DNA from: Coemansia sp. RSA 1804
Taxonomy: Eukaryota > Kickxellomycota > Kickxellomycetes > Kickxellales > Kickxellaceae
Reading direction: 5' to 3'
DNA: 11,380 bases
NCBI GenBank assembly: GCA_027578815.1
Contig: JANBTH010000784.1
Coordinates: forward strand, 1 to 11,380
Shown here: positions 1 through 7,826 of the stretch, one piece after another
How the letters are laid out: every line of letters begins with the position of its first letter
How positions within the stretch are numbered: position 1 is the stretch's first letter
Notes under the pieces: generated by a model
What the model saw: the letters and a program-made list of their open reading frames with translations, nothing else
Databases searched by the model: none
What the model was told of the DNA's origin: nothing
Made by a program: the position numbers and the translations under genes

Positions 1-2514
1 AATCTCTGCACGCGATTCCTTCAGCCCTCCGTTACACGCAACGTCACTATAAAGTGCTTGACTGAGATTGGCGGTCTAGAGGGTGGCAGCGAATACAAGG
101 AGCAGTATGTCACCTTGTTTACATTGGCAATTACAGGTCTTCGTGAAATTCTAGGCGATCTGTCAAAGATTGAAGAGGAGTGGGATGAATACGACACAGA
201 GCACCAGGACTTTATTCAGAATGTGGCAATGTTTTTGACTGGCTTCCTCAGCTCGCATCTGCGCCTGGTCGAGGCATCGGCTCCTCGCGACGTAGTGCTG
301 CAGGCGCACCAGTATCTCTTGCGTATCTCCCAAGTTGACGAGCGCGAAATGTTTAAGGTATGCCTTGAGTACTGGAATGTCCTCGTACGTGGACTCTACG
401 AGGATGGCCGTAACTCATCGTTTAACACGCCAAGCGCACTGCTGAATCTGGGCAGCGCCAACAATGGTTCCGGCGGCAATGGACTTTCTGCCGACCTTCG
501 CCGTCAGATGTACTCCACCACACTCACTGGCGTCCGTTACGTGATGATCAGCCGCATGGCGCGCCCGGAAGAGGTTCTTGTCGTGGAGAACGACGAAGGC
601 GAGATTGTGCGTGAGTTTATCAAAGAAACAGACACAATCACTCTATATAAGGCGCAGCGTGAGTGCCTTATCTACTTGACTCATCTTGATCCAAAGGACA
701 TGGAAGAGATTATGATCGAGAAGCTTGGCCGACAGATGGACGGCAGCGAGTGGTCATGGAGTAACCTTAACAAGCTCTGTTGGGCTATTGGTTCTATTTC
801 GGGTTCAATGAGCGAGGATCAGGAACGCAAGGTGCTTGTGCTCATTATTAAGGATCTACTCAGTCTCTGTGAACTGAAGCGCGGCAAGGACAACAAGGCA
901 GTGGTTGCTTCGAACATCATGTACGTTGTTGGCCAATATCCTCGCTTTTTGAAGGCGCACTGGAAGTTCCTCAAGACCGTGGCTAACAAGCTCTTTGAGT
1001 TTATGCACGAGCTGCACGAGGGCGTGCGCGATATGGCTTGCGATACCTTTGTTACTATTGCTCAGAAATGCCGTCGTCATTTCATCGCTCAGCAGCCTGG
1101 CGAGCCCTGTCCCTTTGTTGAGGAGATCATTGCCACCGCCCCTTCAATCACGTCTGATCTTGAGCCACAGCAAGTCAACCGCTTCTGCGAGGCTGTTGGA
1201 TATCTGATTAGCGCTCAGCTTAACACCCAGGCACAGACCCAGCTTATCGAAGGTCTGATGAGGCCTTCCAATGATGTGTGGGACAGACTGGTCCAGCAGG
1301 CGAGTGGGAACATCAACATCCTCGAGGATCTCAACATTGTCAAGCAGCTTGGCAATGTCCTACGCACCAACGTATCTGCTTGTGGAGCTGTGGGAAAGGG
1401 CTTTATATCGCAGATTGGACGTATATATATTGACATGCTTGGTCTTTACAAGGCTGTTTCGGAGATTATCTCTTCTTGCGTTGCTCGCGATGGAGAAAGC
1501 GTTACGCGCCATGCCAACGTCCGTGCAATGCGCTCTATCAAAAAAGAGGCACTTCGCTTAGTCGACACTTATGTGAAGCATTGTGATGGTGAGATAGCCG
1601 CAATCAACGAGAACATGGTTCCTCCTCTCTTAGAGGCCGTTCTAGCTGACTATGCGCAGAACGTGCCTCCGGCACGCGATGCCGAGGTTCTGAAGACGGT
1701 TGCTACCATTACCAACGTGCTGGGCGGCCTGATGACCGATAAGATTCCCATCATCTTTGAATCTCTGTTTGAGAGCACTATGAACATGATCAAGCAGGAC
1801 TTTACTGAGTATCCTGAGCATCGCCTGGCCGTCTACCATCTTCTGCGCACCATCAACCAAAAGTGCTTTAATGCTACGCTGAATCTTCCGCCCACCCAGT
1901 TCCAATTTATGGTGATGTCGATTATGTGGGGATTCAAGCACACTCTGCGCGATGTAGCTGACCTGGGACTGACCATTGCTCTTGATATGATCAACAACTT
2001 CAACATAAGCGACCGCGCCATTTCTGATGCTTTCTTCCAGACTTACTTTGTTGACTTACTCAACGAGATTATTGTTGTGCTGACCGACAATGACCACAAG
2101 AGCAGCTTTAGGCTGCAGTGCATGGTTCTTGCTCGGATGATCCATCTCGTTGAGTCCAACCAGATTACAGCTCCGCTGTTTGATGCTTCGCTTTCGGATA
2201 ACGCAAACATGAACAACAGTTTGTTCATTCGCAGATCGCTTGCCAATCTCCTGACATCAGCATTTGCCAATCTTTCTCAACGTCAGATTGAGGTGTTTGT
2301 GGAAGGCTTGTTTAACTTCAATGATGACTTTGAAAAGTTCCGTAACCATGTGCGCGATTTTTTGATCCAAACAAAGGAGTTTGCTGGAGACAATGCCGAT
2401 CTGTATCTCGAGGAGACGGAAAATGAGATCCAGAAGACCAGGCTGAAGGAGAAGGAGCTGGCGATGCAGATTCCTGGCATGGTAAAGCCTTCGGATATGG
2501 AAGAAGACGACTAG
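1..2514 (+). CDS. CRM1: CRM1/exportin-1, nuclear export receptor (5' partial)
   Basis: This is the C-terminal 837 residues of the karyopherin-beta that exports proteins with leucine-rich export signals, and several RNPs, together with RanGTP. The frame is open from base 1 and already reads CRM1 sequence there (LCTRFLQPSVTRNVT), so the TTG at 58 is not a start. Full-length family members have about 1,070-1,080 residues, so roughly 240 are missing, including the N-terminal CRIME region. Visible landmarks are the RanGTP-contacting acidic loop (VLVVENDEGEIVREF, about 574-618), the NES-groove block (IIKDLLSLCELKRGKDNK, 844-897) and the near-invariant GQYPRFLKAHWKFLK that follows. The C-terminal helix and acidic tail (IPGMVKPSDMEEDD) end at TAG 2512-2514. 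The groove has Cys (TGT 868-870) where human CRM1 has Cys528. No intron or frameshift is seen. The family assignment is near certain. Confidence 0.98.
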   Translation, partial: NLCTRFLQPSVTRNVTIKCLTEIGGLEGGSEYKEQYVTLFTLAITGLREILGDLSKIEEEWDEYDTEHQDFIQNVAMFLTGFLSSHLRLVEASAPRDVVLQAHQYLLRISQVDEREMFKVCLEYWNVLVRGLYEDGRNSSFNTPSALLNLGSANNGSGGNGLSADLRRQMYSTTLTGVRYVMISRMARPEEVLVVENDEGEIVREFIKETDTITLYKAQRECLIYLTHLDPKDMEEIMIEKLGRQMDGSEWSWSNLNKLCWAIGSISGSMSEDQERKVLVLIIKDLLSLCELKRGKDNKAVVASNIMYVVGQYPRFLKAHWKFLKTVANKLFEFMHELHEGVRDMACDTFVTIAQKCRRHFIAQQPGEPCPFVEEIIATAPSITSDLEPQQVNRFCEAVGYLISAQLNTQAQTQLIEGLMRPSNDVWDRLVQQASGNINILEDLNIVKQLGNVLRTNVSACGAVGKGFISQIGRIYIDMLGLYKAVSEIISSCVARDGESVTRHANVRAMRSIKKEALRLVDTYVKHCDGEIAAINENMVPPLLEAVLADYAQNVPPARDAEVLKTVATITNVLGGLMTDKIPIIFESLFESTMNMIKQDFTEYPEHRLAVYHLLRTINQKCFNATLNLPPTQFQFMVMSIMWGFKHTLRDVADLGLTIALDMINNFNISDRAISDAFFQTYFVDLLNEIIVVLTDNDHKSSFRLQCMVLARMIHLVESNQITAPLFDASLSDNANMNNSLFIRRSLANLLTSAFANLSQRQIEVFVEGLFNFNDDFEKFRNHVRDFLIQTKEFAGDNADLYLEETENEIQKTRLKEKELAMQIPGMVKPSDMEEDD

Positions 2515-3276
2515 ACTGGACAGTCTCAGGCACTAAGCCAGACATTGGCTGAAAGGTTGTGGTTAAGGGTTTCAATGTCATTATTGTTTCGATTGTTTGT
2601 TTGTTTTAAAGAAATGCTGTTCCGATCTCTGCTGATCTGTACGAGCTCTTTTTTTCGTTTAAAATTCAAGGCTTTATTTATCATTACACGCATATTGTAC
2701 GGGGCGGAGCTATTGGCTTTGTAAAACCCAAGCATTTTTGATAGGATAGCGACAACCGTCTTGGAAATTTGTAATGTCATTTTCCAGCTACTCTGTCATT
2801 CTTTCTTGGCTGTTCTTTGCTACTTTGTTGGATGAACATTGCTCACATTGGTCACAGCAGTTGATGGAGAATAAGAAGCAGGTATACTTTTTCTAAAAGC
2901 GCTCAGTGATCTGGCCATCGTCTTGTAGGCTATTCATAATGTGGTGGGAGTTTAAACCTCTGGGCTCTCCACTCAACACAAATACTCTTTTCTTTGAAAG
3001 GTAAAATGTACTTTTCCAAATGCCAATGTTATCACAAAACACGACATAATATATACTGATCTGATTCGGCAGATTTGATTTGAAATTTTCTTACTTTTTG
3101 AGGCTTTTTATTTTTCTGTGATCAAAGCGAAATTTCTTTTTTATTTCCACATCATCTAAACTCTGAACATTGTGAAGGCACTCCTTTCAGATTTCTTCTT
3201 TTTTCTTTGTTTTATTTGTTTATTTCATACCTCTTAAAGATTTCTAAAGGGCACGACCGTTATTGCAAGCACAAAA
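2515..3276. other. Intergenic: CRM1 3' end and BRX1 promoter
   Basis: This AT-rich spacer of 762 bases lies between two genes in the same direction. It holds no ORF with protein-like composition. The first part must carry the CRM1 3' UTR and poly(A) site; T-rich stretches and a TTTATTTAT run near 2673 are compatible but not diagnostic. The second part carries the BRX1 promoter. A T/C-rich stretch at about 3181-3230 precedes the BRX1 start and resembles the pyrimidine-rich leaders common in fungal genes. An in-frame TAA at 3235-3237 closes the BRX1 frame upstream. I see no RNA gene or mobile element here. Confidence 0.7.
3050..3055 (+). promoter_or_regulatory. TATATA box candidate upstream of BRX1
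   Basis: TATATA lies 222 bases upstream of the BRX1 ATG inside ATAATATATACTG. The position is plausible for a fungal TATA element, but such strings are expected by chance in AT-rich spacer. No transcription start can be placed from the sequence alone. Confidence 0.25.
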
Positions 3277-4143
3277 ATGGCAACACTGTACAAGACAGCA
3301 CAGACCGAGTTCAAGGATGTTGAAGACCTGATTGAAGAGCGGGAGAAAAAGAGCAATATTAAGCAGAGGGTTCTTATGGTTAGCAGCCGCGGCGTTACGT
3401 TTCGCCAGCGGCATCTGATGAACGATCTAGAGGCACTGCTTCCACACGCAAAGAAGGAGTCCAAAATTGAGGCAAAGCAGGACATTGAGCTTCTGAACGA
3501 ACTTGCAGACATTCAGAACTGCAACAATGTTTTTTACTTTGAGTCCAGAAAGCACCAGGACTTGTATTTCTGGATATCACGTGCACCATCGGGACCTAGT
3601 GTCAAGTTCCATGTGCAAAACATTCATACGATGGACGAGCTAAAGATGACTGGCAACTGTCTCAAGGGATCGCGACCAATTCTGTCGTTTGATGCCAACT
3701 TTGACACGGAACCGCACTTTCAGCTGCTAAAGGAGATTTTTACGCAGACATTTGCCGTGCCCAAAGGTGCGCGTAAAAGCAAACCTTTCTTTGACCACGT
3801 GTTCAGCTTCAGCATTGTTGATGGACGCATCTGGTTCCGTAACTACCAGATTGTTGAAAAGGACCCCGAGACCGGCGGCGACTTGGCCAAGAACACAAAG
3901 CCAACACTTGTTGAGATTGGGCCTCGATTTGTGCTTAATACTATGCGAATCTTCGAGGGTAGCTTTGGCGGACCGACGCTGTACGAGAATCCAAAGTTTA
4001 TTTCACCTAATGCGGTCCGTGCAGCCATTCGGTCGAGGCATTCTGCAAAATATGCCGAGCGGGCAGCAAGGGTGGTTGGACGGGAAGCCAGGGAGCAGGC
4101 GAATCCGCTGCCGCAAGATCCACTCAAGGATGTCTTTGAATAG
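3277..4143 (+). CDS. BRX1: BRX1, Brix-domain 60S ribosome biogenesis factor
   Basis: This complete intronless gene encodes 288 residues, close to the about 290 of yeast Brx1. Brx1 is a nucleolar factor needed for early pre-60S assembly and 27S/25S rRNA processing; in yeast it works with Ebp2. The Brix domain covers about residues 28-225. Signature blocks are RVLMVSSRGVTFRQRHLM near its start, LLPHAKKESK, ADIQNCNNVFYFESRKHQD, FHVQNIHTMDELKMTGNCLK, GSRPILSFD, VPKGARKSKPFFDHV and FSIVDGRIWFRNYQI. These are BRX1-specific rather than those of the RPF1, RPF2, IMP4 or SSF1 branches. The ATG is preceded by AAAA (A at -3) and followed by G, and an in-frame stop at 3235-3237 excludes a longer 5' frame. 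The basic tail (about 242-288) is poorly conserved. The next gene converges on this one from the other strand. Confidence 0.97.
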   Translation: MATLYKTAQTEFKDVEDLIEEREKKSNIKQRVLMVSSRGVTFRQRHLMNDLEALLPHAKKESKIEAKQDIELLNELADIQNCNNVFYFESRKHQDLYFWISRAPSGPSVKFHVQNIHTMDELKMTGNCLKGSRPILSFDANFDTEPHFQLLKEIFTQTFAVPKGARKSKPFFDHVFSFSIVDGRIWFRNYQIVEKDPETGGDLAKNTKPTLVEIGPRFVLNTMRIFEGSFGGPTLYENPKFISPNAVRAAIRSRHSAKYAERAARVVGREAREQANPLPQDPLKDVFE

Positions 4144-4272
4144 AGAGGCCTCAGCAGTATTCTGATATCAACTTGCCGTTTAGATTCTTTTTTCTTCGAC
4201 AATGCCTGAGTAAATTAGAAAAGCGTGTTTGCAATTATCTACACCGTCATACACCGCTAACAAGAGGACATC

Positions 4273-4287
4273 AGAGAGAGAGAGAGA
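4273..4287. repeat. (AG)7 microsatellite
   Basis: An uninterrupted run of AG dinucleotides, seven and a half units, sits 130 bases after the BRX1 stop. It is a simple low-complexity tract with no further structure and is useful mainly as a length-polymorphic marker. Confidence 0.9.
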
Positions 4288-4814
4288 TGGGTTTACTTTA
4301 GCTTGGAAAAGACGTGCAGCATGTACTGCGGTGGCTGTTATTGTTGATGAATTTAGGAATTCGGTCTTGGAGTGCGCACAGTCACCGGTTGGTTGGTTCA
4401 GACATATTCTATTCAATTTTATGCTTAGAACTGCATTTATGAAGGACACTGGACTCTCAAAGTGCGTTCTAGTGGAGGTGTTGGTTGAGAAAGGACAATA
4501 GTTACTCCGGATATCCATTTATAAAACTGTACAAAAGGAGTCAGGGCATGAACCACAATATACGAACGCAACATTCAACCTTTATGTCAATATCAATGCT
4601 AATAGACTAAATTTGCGTTTTATTGTTCGGTATATGCAAAAGCATAAATAAGCTAACTTGCAAAATGCTAAAAGTCAATTGCTGATACACTCTTGACCAC
4701 AAAAAAGCTACTATCTCTGGCATCACAAGAAGCACTGCGTGGTACGGTGAATGTGGTTTGAACCAGATACCTCAATGAGCATATCCGGGTTTGTGTTCGT
4801 TGTTTGGTACAAAC

Positions 4815-4840
4815 TGGATCCTTATTATAACACGGATCCA
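4815..4840. repeat. Small inverted repeat with BamHI palindromes
   Basis: TGGATCC at 4815-4821 and GGATCCA at 4834-4840 form a perfect 7-bp inverted repeat around a 12-base AT-rich spacer. It lies about 110 bases beyond the stop of the minus-strand gene. It could fold in that gene's 3' UTR, but the stem is short and chance is a fair explanation. Confidence 0.5.
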
Positions 4841-4947
4841 TCGGACACATGCTGCAAACGAAGCACACGATATCATGTAAATATTTTCACAACATGACAC
4901 AAACTCATCCGCTAATGGGGGATATAAATACATGGATGCTTTTTTTT

Positions 4948-6532
4948 CTATTTGGTAGCCCTAGAGATCCGGCGTGCTCTGCGGGGAGCAGATGCTGGGC
5001 TCTGCGCATTGTCCTTTAAGCCGTCGGTTACACTAGAGCCAGCACCCAGTGCAGAGGGAACAAGGGGCACGGAGCCTAGACCCGTAGCGGAGGCATTGAT
5101 TACAGCAGCAACAGCTGCGTTGGCGCTTGACGTGCTAGCAGCATAGAGATGGCCGCGGTGGTAGTGCGATGCACCGCTAACGGTGTTGCGGCGTGCCAGT
5201 CCGCTGCCTCCACTGATTGTGCGCCTGCGAATAAGGCTTCCTGAAGAGATCTCAGCTAGCTTCTGGTCGGGGTTGAAGTACTTCATATCCAGAATATCAA
5301 AGGTGTATGGCTTGATATGCACAAGCTCGCAAGTCTTGAGGTCTTCCAGCGCCTCTGCAGCAAGCTTGGGGCTGGTGAACCATGCCAACGCCCTGTTTCT
5401 GTTAAACCACTTGATTCTGACAATGTTGTCGTCGCGCTTGTAGTCGGCAAAAAGCTTCTGAAGATCTGTGGTTTCCAGCGGGCAGGGGAAGTCGTGCAGC
5501 TCGATGGTGACTTCCGGGCGGTATTTGTAGCGAATGTGCTCCTCATCAAAGGCAGGATAGGGCGAGGCTGTCTCGGAGGGGTTGATGGAATTTGAGTTTG
5601 ACGCTGTCTTCTGCTGTGCATCCTCTTTGTCGTTGCCGTACTTTCTGTTGAACATAGCCAGATCGCCTGTCTGGAATATGTAGTTCCTCGTTTTCACCAG
5701 CGGACTGGTCTTCAGGTCCTCGAGCACGCGTTGCGCTAAACAAACATGGCATAAGGAGAAAGCAGACACAGGTGGCATTTCAAAAAAAATACTCATGGGC
5801 TCGTTAGCAAAGGCATTGTCATTGGATGCAATCCGCTCAATGGCATTGAAACCATAGACACGAACAAGCAGTGAGTGTCATACAGTCAAAGGCACAATAA
5901 AAAGATGGGCATGAGGGATGTGCGTTCCTGCAGCAGAATGCACGCCAACGGCGAGACATCAGCCGTGTGCAATGGCACTGCCAAATAGGGTTCAGCACTC
6001 AGCAGGGTGTCAGAAAAGGGGAAAGAAAAGAAAAAACGAGAACGCTTCCCTGTGAATAACAAAAGCAAAGCACCGAGGGCTTTGTGGTTCTCATTCTGCT
6101 GTGGAGCCACAGTGCTCCTTTTTATTCAATCTGATAGATACCTGTTTCAGTGCGGCGGAACACAGCCAGCGCACGCGTGTCGTCAAGCCATTTGATGCGG
6201 TATCCGCCGCGCTCGCTGCGGTTGTGCTGGTAGGGCTCCAGCATCTGGTTTAGATCGACCGTTTCAAACTCTGATGAAAACTCGTACAGCTCGATAGTCT
6301 TTTCCGTCGGATACTTGCGCTTGACGGTCTCTTCGGTCCACGCAGCATGCTCCTTTGCGCTGATGCTGAGGCTACGGAACCTTCTAAGTGCCGAGGTCTT
6401 TTGCTCGCCCACGTCCTCTGTGGCGCTTGGAAACCGCAGGAACGCTTCTTGAGCAACAAGTGGCTTTGAAGCAAGAGCTGCGCTTAGCGCATCACGTATC
6501 TGTCCATGCTGCTCGCGTGAGTGATCCATCAT
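4948..6532 (-). CDS. Tandem RRM-like protein, R3HCC1/R3HCC1L-related (two exons)
   Basis: This two-exon gene, 6532-6142 joined to 5735-4948, encodes 392 residues. The join restores a continuous domain (ACA G / CG CAA gives T-A-Q, phase 1). Copy A (about 72-164) and copy B (about 198-285) share EKTIELYEF/EVTIELHDF, FETVDL/LETTDL, YRIKWLDDTRALAVF/VRIKWFNRNRALAWF and VLEDLKTSPLV/ALEDLKTCELV. That pattern, especially IKWLDDTRALAVF, resembles the C-terminal RRM-like domain of animal R3HCC1/R3HCC1L. No R3H domain is visible. The tail (about 286-392) is Ser/Ala-rich with basic clusters RRRT303, RRNT315 and RRIS388, which fit PKA-type phosphorylation motifs. An in-frame TGA at 6541-6539 supports the start; the second ATG (6529-6527) has A at -3 and may be the one used. 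RNA or protein binding is inferred; the function is unknown to me. The exon structure is firmer than the family name. Confidence 0.82.
5736..6141 (-). other. Intron of the tandem RRM-like gene (406 bases)
   Basis: The donor is CAG/GTATCT at 6141 and the acceptor TTTGTTTAG at 5736. Removing it joins the two halves of RRM-like copy A with no gap relative to copy B. A branch-like TGCTAACG (GCTAAC at 5808-5803) lies about 68 bases before the acceptor. The interior has stops in the downstream frame and no good extra exon. A 6-bp perfect hairpin (6112-6099) near the donor is the only structure I noticed. It is longer than the two introns of the PHO81-type gene. Confidence 0.87.
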
Positions 6533-6666
6533 TCGATGTCAATGGTGCGGAGGTAGATGCCAGAATACTGCGCAGTGGATGGTGGTATATGGCTTGGCTC
6601 TAATAAGCAAGGGATCTGAGGCGTGATGATGGATGCTATGCAATGGTTTCCAAAATGCTCAGTTGA

Positions 6667-6672
6667 TATATA
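6667..6672 (-). promoter_or_regulatory. TATATA box candidate upstream of RRM-like gene
   Basis: ATTATATATC on the minus strand lies about 135 bases upstream of the ATG at 6532. The spacing suits a fungal core promoter, and the CT-rich tract at about 6880-6812 on the same strand lies further upstream. The string alone is weak evidence. Confidence 0.3.
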
Positions 6673-6811
6673 ATAATTGCGGCTGGCAAGCGCAGCAATG
6701 AAATAGCTTTGTGGCTGGAGGAGAGCAGGAACAAGAGCAGGAACAAAGAACCAGATAAGGCCCGCAGCTATAGAAGCAGATGATAGATCAGATTGGGTCA
6801 GGTCGGTATGG

Positions 6812-6880
6812 GGCAAAAAGAAAGGAACACAAAATAAAGAAGAAAAAGAAAGGAAGATTGGTTTGGGAAAGAAATAGACG
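6812..6880 (-). promoter_or_regulatory. Long pyrimidine-rich tract in RRM-like gene promoter
   Basis: The plus strand here is a nearly pure run of A and G with few interruptions, so the minus strand is a CT/T-rich tract about 280-350 bases upstream of the RRM-like gene. Such tracts commonly act as nucleosome-poor promoter DNA in fungi. That role is inferred; only the composition is seen. Confidence 0.4.
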
Positions 6881-7241
6881 ACTTTATGACGCATGATGCA
6901 CTTGACCTCTTTTTTATATGCAAGCAAGAATAAGCGGGCAAAGTGCTCCTTTTACGACATCGTTGGCAGTTAAGTGATTGCAACATCAATCGTTGGCGGC
7001 ATCTAAAAAAAGTTGCAACACCTCCCGTCCTTTCATTGTTTCTTCTGGCCAAATATTACCAGAAACATCCACTCCCTTTGGCGAACCTTAAAAGCGGAAA
7101 TTAATCGTTGCAGAAGACTTTACCATTGTTGCTGAATGTCGTGGTGGCCAGCTCGGCTTCTTTTGGTAGCTGAAATGTGCCTGGCCAAGGGTCGAAATGC
7201 TGAGCGCGCAAAAGACAGTTGTATCTGCGCATCGCTGGACG

Positions 7242-7247
7242 CACGTG
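7242..7247. promoter_or_regulatory. CACGTG E-box, possible Pho4-type site
   Basis: CACGTG lies inside the 8-base palindrome GCACGTGC at 7241-7248, 580 bases upstream of the PHO81-type ATG. In budding yeast the bHLH factor Pho4 (NUC-1 in Neurospora) binds CACGTG-type sites, and PHO81 is one of its targets. The same hexamer also occurs twice inside the BRX1 coding region (3578-3583, 3796-3801), so chance or another bHLH factor is equally possible. Confidence 0.35.
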
Positions 7248-7420
7248 CACGGACCGATGGCAAGGACAGGCTTCCACTCGCCATGCCTCACTATAAGTGT
7301 ATCTTAGACGGCAAATTGGTGCGCCAAGGATTTGTCTGCGCTTTAGCCGCCCTGTTCTGTGACTGGATCCCTGTCGTCTATTCCCGCGAAGAGAGAAGAA
7401 AACCCGGCCTTCAATCGCCA

Positions 7421-7440
7421 GGATTTGCCTTGGCAAACCC
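7421..7440. repeat. Near-perfect hairpin in divergent intergenic region
   Basis: GGATTTGCC at 7421-7429 and GGCAAACCC at 7432-7440 form a 9-pair stem (one G-T pair) with a 2-base gap. It sits at the right edge of the GC-richer island. It may fold in RNA or act as a palindromic protein-binding site; no role is shown. Confidence 0.45.
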
Positions 7441-7703
7441 CAGCCAGATGTACCCATGAGTTGGCGGCGGCTGTAACCAAGGGATTGACGGTGATTATTG
7501 CTGCTATTATTTTCCTTATTTCTTAGATTGATCAAAAGTCGCCCACCACCTTTCTCACTTTCGGAGGGTTCTTGCTTTCCTTCCCTTCTTTATCTTATTC
7601 GTAATACCCGTTCACATACTCTACTTGGGATTATGCTCTATTCTTACTAGTTTAATAAATCTGGTTCTAATTGTATTCGAATTTTGCTCTGGTAGCAGAT
7701 TCC

Positions 7704-7742
7704 GCTGGTATTAGTGGATAGTTGCTGGTATTAGTGGATAGT
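7704..7742. repeat. 20-base tandem duplication upstream of PHO81
   Basis: The 19-mer GCTGGTATTAGTGGATAGT occurs at 7704-7722 and again, identical, at 7724-7742, a period of 20 bases. It lies 85-123 bases before the PHO81-type ATG, just upstream of the pyrimidine-rich leader. It may be in the promoter or the 5' UTR. Perfect identity suggests a recent duplication or a maintained pair of binding sites. Confidence 0.9.
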
Positions 7743-7754
7743 CATTTGTATAGC

Positions 7755-7800
7755 CACCTCTCGTTCCGTTCGTCTCTTCTTTCTTTCGTTATTTTTCATT
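7755..7800 (+). promoter_or_regulatory. Pyrimidine-rich leader before PHO81 start
   Basis: A run dominated by C and T, including CTCTTCTTTCTTTC, ends about 27 bases before the ATG at 7827. CT-rich blocks at this place are typical of fungal core promoters and lie near transcription starts. No ATG occurs between 7636 and 7826, so the start at 7827 would be the first in a transcript beginning here. A transcript starting before 7633 would carry a five-codon upstream frame (7633-7650). Confidence 0.5.
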
Positions 7801-7826
7801 CACAAAGCACCGTTTAGCGACATAAA

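Larger units (their letters stand above)
4144..4947. other. Intergenic between converging BRX1 and RRM-like gene
   Basis: These 804 bases separate two tail-to-tail genes, so both 3' UTRs must end here. I see no recognisable gene. Two antiparallel frames overlap at 4229-4501 (plus) and 4180-4518 (minus); neither shows a domain, a homologue I know, or protein-like composition. A short AG microsatellite and one small inverted repeat are listed separately. The stretch is longer than convergent fungal 3' ends need, so a non-coding transcript is possible but nothing in the sequence demonstrates one. Confidence 0.7.
6533..7826. other. Divergent promoter region shared by RRM-like gene and PHO81
   Basis: These 1,294 bases separate the two start codons. 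The left part (6533-7120) is AT-rich with a TATATA at 6667-6672 and a long purine-rich tract at about 6812-6880, which is CT-rich on the RRM-like gene's strand. The middle (about 7130-7480) is visibly GC-richer and holds two overlapping antiparallel frames without recognisable domains, a CACGTG palindrome and a hairpin. The right part (7500-7826) is AT/CT-rich with a 20-base tandem repeat and a pyrimidine-rich leader. No RNA gene was recognised. Confidence 0.7.

Noticed and set aside
58..60. TTG at 58 as the start of the CRM1 frame
   Set aside because: The frame is open to base 1 and the 19 codons before it already read conserved CRM1 sequence, so the gene begins outside the window.
3081..3090. 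TGAAATTTTC upstream of BRX1, similar to the ribosome-biogenesis RRPE element
   Set aside because: It is shorter than the RRPE core, sits in AT-rich DNA where such strings are common, and no PAC-type GATGAG partner was found nearby.
4180..4518. Overlapping frames of 112 codons (minus, 4518-4180) and 90 codons (plus, 4229-4501) between BRX1 and the RRM-like gene
   Set aside because: Neither has a recognisable domain or protein-like composition, and antiparallel open frames of this size are expected by chance.
4755..4764. GGTTTGAACC, similar to a tRNA B box (GGTTCAAACC on the other strand)
   Set aside because: The surrounding bases do not form a T arm on either strand, and no A box, anticodon arm or acceptor stem can be built around it.
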